Of a stretch of DNA of 54,344 nucleotides, positions 50,199-54,344 are shown one piece after another (position 1 is the first letter of the stretch; every line of letters starts with the position of its first letter). Below the pieces are notes generated by a model. It had not been told where the DNA came from. It saw only the letters and a list, made by a program, of their open reading frames with translations, and did not search any database. Source of the stretch: an uncultured Saprospirales bacterium. Lineage in GTDB: Bacteria > Bacteroidota > Bacteroidia > Chitinophagales > Saprospiraceae. The stretch is taken from contig CALMIR010000043.1 in the NCBI GenBank assembly GCA_937864265.1, positions 1 to 54,344 on the forward strand. Reading direction: 5' to 3'. The translations under genes and the position numbers were made by a program.

Positions 50199-50543
50199 TT
50201 AATACATCCTCCTGGCCAAACTACCACATACAGCGCCGAGTCCGCCGAAAATACTGCCAAACAAAGCCGTTATCAAAATCAGACCTATTGGTGGCAGACC
50301 GCCAAACATCATCCCTATCCGTTGAGCTAACAAATGGTCATTCTTTTGGCTGAGCCACCAAGCTAAGCCGCCCCACAACAAGGCCGCACCCAACCAACCC
50401 CAGCCCCAGGCCCGCAAAGGAGGCAGTTGAAAAAAATAAGCCAATCCGGCAGCCACTACCACCAACGACCACCAGGCCAAAAACATTTGGGCTACTGCCC
50501 CTAATATTAGAAAAGCAACTAAAAATAAAATTCCTTTTTTCAT
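50199..50543 (-). CDS. Small four-helix membrane protein
   Basis: A 114-residue hydrophobic protein. Start MKKGILFLVAFLILGAVAQM (50543); the longer frame to 50654 runs into the penicillin acylase gene and is not used. Four helices (about 4-22, 24-42, 46-64 and 76-105) with a Trp-rich centre (LRAWGWGWLGAALLWGGLAW) and Gly-rich end. Family not recognised. It is ten bp downstream of the penicillin acylase gene and probably on the same transcript. Confidence 0.65.
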   Translation of the reverse strand: MKKGILFLVAFLILGAVAQMFLAWWSLVVVAAGLAYFFQLPPLRAWGWGWLGAALLWGGLAWWLSQKNDHLLAQRIGMMFGGLPPIGLILITALFGSIFGGLGAVCGSLARRMY

Positions 50544-50553
50544 GATGCGCTTG

Positions 50554-52974
50554 CTAGGGATGGAGTGAAAGGGTTTGGATGCCTTTGGCCGTCTCAAAAT
50601 CCGAGCTGGTCCAAAATTGCAAAGGATCGTATTCGCCAGCCGCCCATTTGTCAATCATATTGTCATAAAAAGGGCTACCCGGATGCCCAGATTGGCCGCC
50701 CGGATAAATGCCATAAGCCGTATTTTTTTCGCCAAAAGCAACGATCATGCGCCAGGAGGGGCCGTGACCAGGCTTGTTTGCATTGGGCGCTTCGCCATAG
50801 CCGTTCAAAGGCAAATGCAAATGGGACAAGCCCGGAATCCGGGCCAAATGTTGTACCGAAAACTGTTGAAGTTCGCTCCAGGTTTGGGAAGTATCCAATT
50901 GCTTTAAAACGGTATCCAACGCCAAAAGTACCACATCGGCAGCTTGCTCTTTTTGTTCCGTCGTTTTTATATCGAATAGTTCATCCGAAGGCGTTTGCGC
51001 CAGCATGTCGATGAAGCGCCAGTCCTCAGGATGTAATAGGTTGATCTCATTTTCGAGAATTTCGTCAAAGGTCAAGCGGTAAGCCTCTTTATACCACTGT
51101 TCGAACAGCACCGGCGCGGTTGACCATCCTTCAAAGCGCTTGTCCCAGGTGCGAAGATTTTGAACGGCTGGATGTCCTTTGTGTTCGGCAACTGATGCGT
51201 CCAATATGCCGAGCAGCAAGGGCAAAGCATCTTCCGCTTTCAGGCTGTAGCTGTCGTTTTGCAAAGCCATCATATCCTCCACTGTGGCCGATTGCATGGC
51301 CTCCAGTCGTTGGTTGATGTACCGCCCCCGGTAATCGTCAAAGCCCCCGTTGTAGTAGTAGGGGTAACTCGTATCCGTAGAATGCTGGTTGGCGGAAGCC
51401 ACAAAACCGCGTTCCGGGTTGCGCACCTGCGGCACTTGCTCTTTGGGGATAAAACCCTGCCAATCGTTGGCACTGCTGTTGCCTTCCTGCACAAAGCGGC
51501 CCTGTTCCTGCCTTTTCAATGGAAAATCGCCGTTTACTTTAATAGCGATATCGCCGTCTTTCGCAGCAAAAACAAAATTTTGGGGCGGCAGTCCATACCC
51601 TTTCAAGGCTGTGCTGTAATCGTCGTAATTGCGGGCTTTCATCAAGCGCAAGAAAGCACCCAATTCATAAAAAGGCCGATTCCCCGGGGCTTGGTGTACC
51701 ATCCATTTCATAGCCATGTCCTGATAATCAGAAGAGGCTTCTTCATAAACGATCGGCCCCCATTGGGTATATTTTACGGTATCTAATACAGGTTGTTTTT
51801 TGCCCTTTACCTGTATTTTTTCAACTATAGATTCTACTTCCACCGCCTGTCCATCCAGCCAATATAATTGCTTGGTGTCATCCGTCCAATTGATTTTATA
51901 CCAATCCAGGACATCCTGCCCTACATTGGTTTCGCCCCAGGCGATGTACTCATTGAACCCGATGGCTATCCCGGGTAGGCCGGGTAAAGAAACACCATAA
52001 GCATTCAAATCAGGGGTGATGATTTGGATTTCAAACCAAATGGAAGGCAAATTCAACCCTAAATGCGGGTCGTTGCAAAGGATGGGATAACCGCTGGCCG
52101 TTTTCTGGCCGCTCAAGGCCCAATTGTTGCTGCCAATGCCTTCCGGCGGATTGGGCAGTGTCGGGGTTGAGATGTATTCGCTTAGTGCCTCTACCGGAAA
52201 AACGGGTTCGCGTTCCAACGAAAGGGTATCGAAATTCCATTGGACAGATGTGGGAATAATGGGCGACTGTTTTGGATTATACTCCGGGTATAAAAACCGA
52301 AACCGCTCTTCACCAAAATATTTCAGCGCGTTGGTGGCAGGAATGTCGTAGTTGCGGCTGCACAGGCTTTCCGCCATCGACAACAAAAAAAGCATGCACT
52401 TTTCCGGGCTCCACAGTTCCGGCTGAAAGCCCATGAGTTTGTATTCTAAGGGGTAATCTTTGGGCGAAAGCGATTGGATGTATAGGTTGACACCCTTGGT
52501 ATAAGCCTCGATGCAAGCTTTTTCCTCTGTTTTGTCCTGCCAGCGTTTCCAGAGTCGGTCGGCAGTGACTAGAATGCCTTTGCGTCGTTGCAGGCGATCG
52601 CGTTCCAGCAAATCTTCCCCCAATATCTCAGCCAGCCTTCCACCCGTAGCGCGGGTGCTCATGTCCATTTGCCATAGCCGCAAACTCGCCGTCACATAGC
52701 CCTGTGCCATCATAGCATCTACCAGATTTTCTGCTTGGATATGAGGTACGAGTCGCTCGTCAAATCGAACGCTGACCGGCCCTTGCAAATCCGGCATCTG
52801 TAAATCAAGATGCTCGACCTGTTTTATGGCCTCGGCGTTTTGCCAAAATCCGGTGAATGGACTGAAAAAACTGCCCAAAGCAGGCATTTTAGAACCCATT
52901 GGCTGGGAAAGGCTGCACAAAACGACCAAAGCGATGGTCGCAAGCAGAAAAACAAAGAAAGAAAGCTTAGGCAT
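50554..52974 (-). CDS. Penicillin acylase family protein
   Basis: An 806-residue N-terminal-nucleophile hydrolase, made as a precursor that cleaves itself into alpha and beta chains. Start MPKLSFFVFLLATIALVVLC (52974), a signal peptide or anchor. The beta chain begins at Ser282 in EGIGSNNWALSGQKT, the expected GSNNW nucleophile; SGYPILCNDPHLGL follows as in the family. Members cleave amide bonds of penicillins or acyl-homoserine lactones; the substrate here is unknown. Location should be the periplasm. A small membrane protein follows; nothing nearby hints at a quorum system. Confidence 0.92.
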   Translation of the reverse strand: MPKLSFFVFLLATIALVVLCSLSQPMGSKMPALGSFFSPFTGFWQNAEAIKQVEHLDLQMPDLQGPVSVRFDERLVPHIQAENLVDAMMAQGYVTASLRLWQMDMSTRATGGRLAEILGEDLLERDRLQRRKGILVTADRLWKRWQDKTEEKACIEAYTKGVNLYIQSLSPKDYPLEYKLMGFQPELWSPEKCMLFLLSMAESLCSRNYDIPATNALKYFGEERFRFLYPEYNPKQSPIIPTSVQWNFDTLSLEREPVFPVEALSEYISTPTLPNPPEGIGSNNWALSGQKTASGYPILCNDPHLGLNLPSIWFEIQIITPDLNAYGVSLPGLPGIAIGFNEYIAWGETNVGQDVLDWYKINWTDDTKQLYWLDGQAVEVESIVEKIQVKGKKQPVLDTVKYTQWGPIVYEEASSDYQDMAMKWMVHQAPGNRPFYELGAFLRLMKARNYDDYSTALKGYGLPPQNFVFAAKDGDIAIKVNGDFPLKRQEQGRFVQEGNSSANDWQGFIPKEQVPQVRNPERGFVASANQHSTDTSYPYYYNGGFDDYRGRYINQRLEAMQSATVEDMMALQNDSYSLKAEDALPLLLGILDASVAEHKGHPAVQNLRTWDKRFEGWSTAPVLFEQWYKEAYRLTFDEILENEINLLHPEDWRFIDMLAQTPSDELFDIKTTEQKEQAADVVLLALDTVLKQLDTSQTWSELQQFSVQHLARIPGLSHLHLPLNGYGEAPNANKPGHGPSWRMIVAFGEKNTAYGIYPGGQSGHPGSPFYDNMIDKWAAGEYDPLQFWTSSDFETAKGIQTLSLHP

Positions 52975-53040
52975 AAACGGGGTATTACACGTTACTGCAA
53001 GAATACAAAAAATCGGGTTAAGTGTTTTAAAAAACAGCAA

Positions 53041-53071
53041 AACCTGTTAACTACAAACGGGTTAACAGGTT
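53041..53071 (-). terminator. Terminator of the SnoaL-like gene
   Basis: AACCTGTTAAC (53041-53051) and GTTAACAGGTT (53061-53071) form a perfect 11-bp stem with a 9-nt loop, 29 bp after the stop of the gene at 53100-53993. On the minus strand a T-rich tail (TTGCTGTTTTTT) follows. Confidence 0.75.
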
Positions 53072-53099
53072 TCTTTGCTTCCTATTGAGGATGTCCGCC

Positions 53100-53993
53100 T
53101 TATTTCGGCATAGGAATGGCGCCTATTTGCATTAAAAGTCCCAGAAAATCTGCATTGAGCCACAATTCTACGGGCTTGCCAGCCTTTATTTCAAAGGTAA
53201 CCGTAGCTGTAACATACACCTTTTTATTGGAAATGGCTGCACCCATAAATTCGGCTCCTGTGTGCGTGCCTGTGAGGTGGTGGCGAACGACCACCTTATC
53301 GCCTTCGGCAATGATATCATCCACGGTAAAATGGCTGTCCGGGAAAGCCGCCAGGAGCGCAGACATCATTGCTATATAGCCGTTTACATCCAAGGTTTCC
53401 GGTGCCCAACCATTGAACCGGCAGCCAGGGTCATAGGCAGCAGCTACTTCTGCCAAATCTCTATTATCCAGGGCTTGCATGATGCCGAGCGCTACTTCCT
53501 TATTCCGGCTCTCCGTATCCATTCCCGCCATGAGTTGAGCATTAAAATTGGCCAGATCAAAACTCGTTTCGAAACGGGTAATTAGTCCAGTTGCATCAAA
53601 AGTCAGGTACAGAAGGAATGGTACCTCTACGCGGTTGCCCGTTGCCGGGTTGCCCATGAGTGGCGCGGTATTGGTACCAGAAAAATAGCAGCGGGCGGCG
53701 GCGGTCATTTTGCCCTCGCTTACTTCCAGTACCTGGTGTTGGATATCTGGAAAACCCATGCGGAAAGTTTCGCCTATTTGGCGGTAAGCTTCTAAATTAA
53801 TGGCTACCGGAGAAAAGGGAATAATGACTGCTACATCGGGATGTAAAAAAGTGGTGGCCTCGTCAAAATCGCCTTTATCCACGGCAGCCCAAAAGCCCCG
53901 GATGCTCGATTCGTATTTTCCTGCATAAACGGAAGTAGTGGTTGCGGTTGCCAATGCAAATAGGGCTACGCTGAAGAAAAAATTGGTTTTCAT
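53100..53993 (-). CDS. Exported protein with two SnoaL-like (NTF2-fold) domains
   Basis: A 297-residue protein with signal peptide MKTNFFFSVALFALATATTT, cleaved near VYAG. Two tandem SnoaL-like domains follow. The first (about 28-155) has FWAAVDKGDFDEATTFLHPD and FRMGFPDIQHQVLEV; the second (about 160-290) has IMQALDNRDLAEVAAAYDPG, LLAAFPDSHFTVDDIIAEGD and VVVRHHLTGTHTGAEFMG. The second looks like the ester-cyclase subgroup, where such His and Asp residues line the pocket. The substrate is unknown. The gene is single with its own terminator. Confidence 0.82.
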   Translation of the reverse strand: MKTNFFFSVALFALATATTTSVYAGKYESSIRGFWAAVDKGDFDEATTFLHPDVAVIIPFSPVAINLEAYRQIGETFRMGFPDIQHQVLEVSEGKMTAAARCYFSGTNTAPLMGNPATGNRVEVPFLLYLTFDATGLITRFETSFDLANFNAQLMAGMDTESRNKEVALGIMQALDNRDLAEVAAAYDPGCRFNGWAPETLDVNGYIAMMSALLAAFPDSHFTVDDIIAEGDKVVVRHHLTGTHTGAEFMGAAISNKKVYVTATVTFEIKAGKPVELWLNADFLGLLMQIGAIPMPK

Positions 53994-54131
53994 GATCATT
54001 TTTTTTAAGGATTTGTGTATTCAATCAAAGTTTTAATGAATTTGATGCTACAAAAATCTGATGGGGCTTTATCCGTTTACCAGTTCATAGATTGATCATT
54101 TGTTGTTCAGGGTTGTTCATTTGAGTCTGGC

Positions 54132-54167
54132 AAGTGTCGGTGTGACTTTTGGCTCACGCCGACACTT
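54132..54167. repeat. Hairpin near the window end
   Basis: AAGTGTCGGTGTGA (54132-54145) pairs with TCACGCCGACACTT (54154-54167) at 13 of 14 positions (the other is a G-T pair), loop of 8 nt, followed by TTTTG on the plus strand. Further on are GCGCTAC/GTAGCGC and CGTTCCGCCGGAACG palindromes and a direct repeat GGGCTATATCGGG (54238-54250, 54289-54301). No gene was found in 54000-54344; the area looks like repeat-rich intergenic DNA. Confidence 0.5.
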
Positions 54168-54344
54168 TTGCATGATGAGCCTTGACTTTGACCCTTTTCC
54201 AGCGGATAAGATAGCGCTACGCTGTAGCGCGCGGTCTGGGCTATATCGGGCAACAGAGATACCGTTCCGCCGGAACGATCGGGCTAGCAGGGCTATATCG
54301 GGGAATATAAAGGCGTAGGAATGGAAAGAGAACAAAAAAGCCTT

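Overview
The window reads as a chromosomal segment of a Bacteroidota bacterium, most likely Saprospiraceae-like (Haliscomenobacter/Lewinella type). Evidence is the mix of a type IX secretion sorting domain, a GH97 lipoprotein, a CarboxypepD_reg-like TonB receptor, DUF5916, DUF2141, a LETM1-related biofilm protein, a eukaryotic-type glutamine synthetase (GSII) and an almost complete lack of Shine-Dalgarno starts. The genus is inference. No rRNA, tRNA or CRISPR array was seen.

Layout. (1) 0-14 kb: genes or small gene groups, all on the minus strand, separated by GC-rich imperfect hairpins with integron attC architecture. In several units the 9-10 nt opening the unit (GTT core side) are the reverse complement of the box that closes the same unit, which is the hallmark of integron gene cassettes. 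Cargo: hypothetical proteins, GH97 alpha-glucosidase, lipoproteins, a PAF-acetylhydrolase-like hydrolase, nucleoside hydrolase, DUF4238 protein, two SDRs with an AraC regulator, and several broken genes. At the upstream end lies a truncated tyrosine recombinase whose remaining C-terminus resembles integron integrases. (2) 14-24 kb: ordinary chromosomal genes: LETM1-related protein, TonB receptor, LytS-type kinase, DUF2141, SRPBCC, GNAT, outer-membrane protein, S24 repressor, YceI. (3) 24-28.6 kb: a nitrogen-assimilation cluster, glnK - amt - porin - GSII, on the minus strand. (4) 28.8-32.2 kb: a solenoid-type hypothetical, an AraC regulator and a divergent SRPBCC gene. (5) 32.5-38 kb: a second cassette array, on the plus strand, with the same kind of sites (His-rich small protein + DUF5916; a hypothetical; DUF4240 + a small toxin-like protein). 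(6) 38-39.6 kb: serine hydrolase with T9SS tail. (7) 40-45.2 kb: a restriction-modification island bounded by near-identical 20-bp palindromes, with an internally deleted methylase, a decayed RhuM gene and an intact nuclease-helicase. (8) 45.4-54 kb: a paralogue of the 28.8 kb solenoid protein, a betaine/choline-type ABC importer with a circularly permuted substrate-binding domain, YigZ, a small membrane protein, penicillin acylase and a double SnoaL protein.

A roughly 290-bp repeat carrying a decayed T9SS tail plus TTACAAACG palindromes occurs at 2.0 kb (+) and 32.3 kb (-), with a more diverged partial copy at 39.9 kb. The integron-like cassette arrays and the permuted binding protein are the most interesting items.
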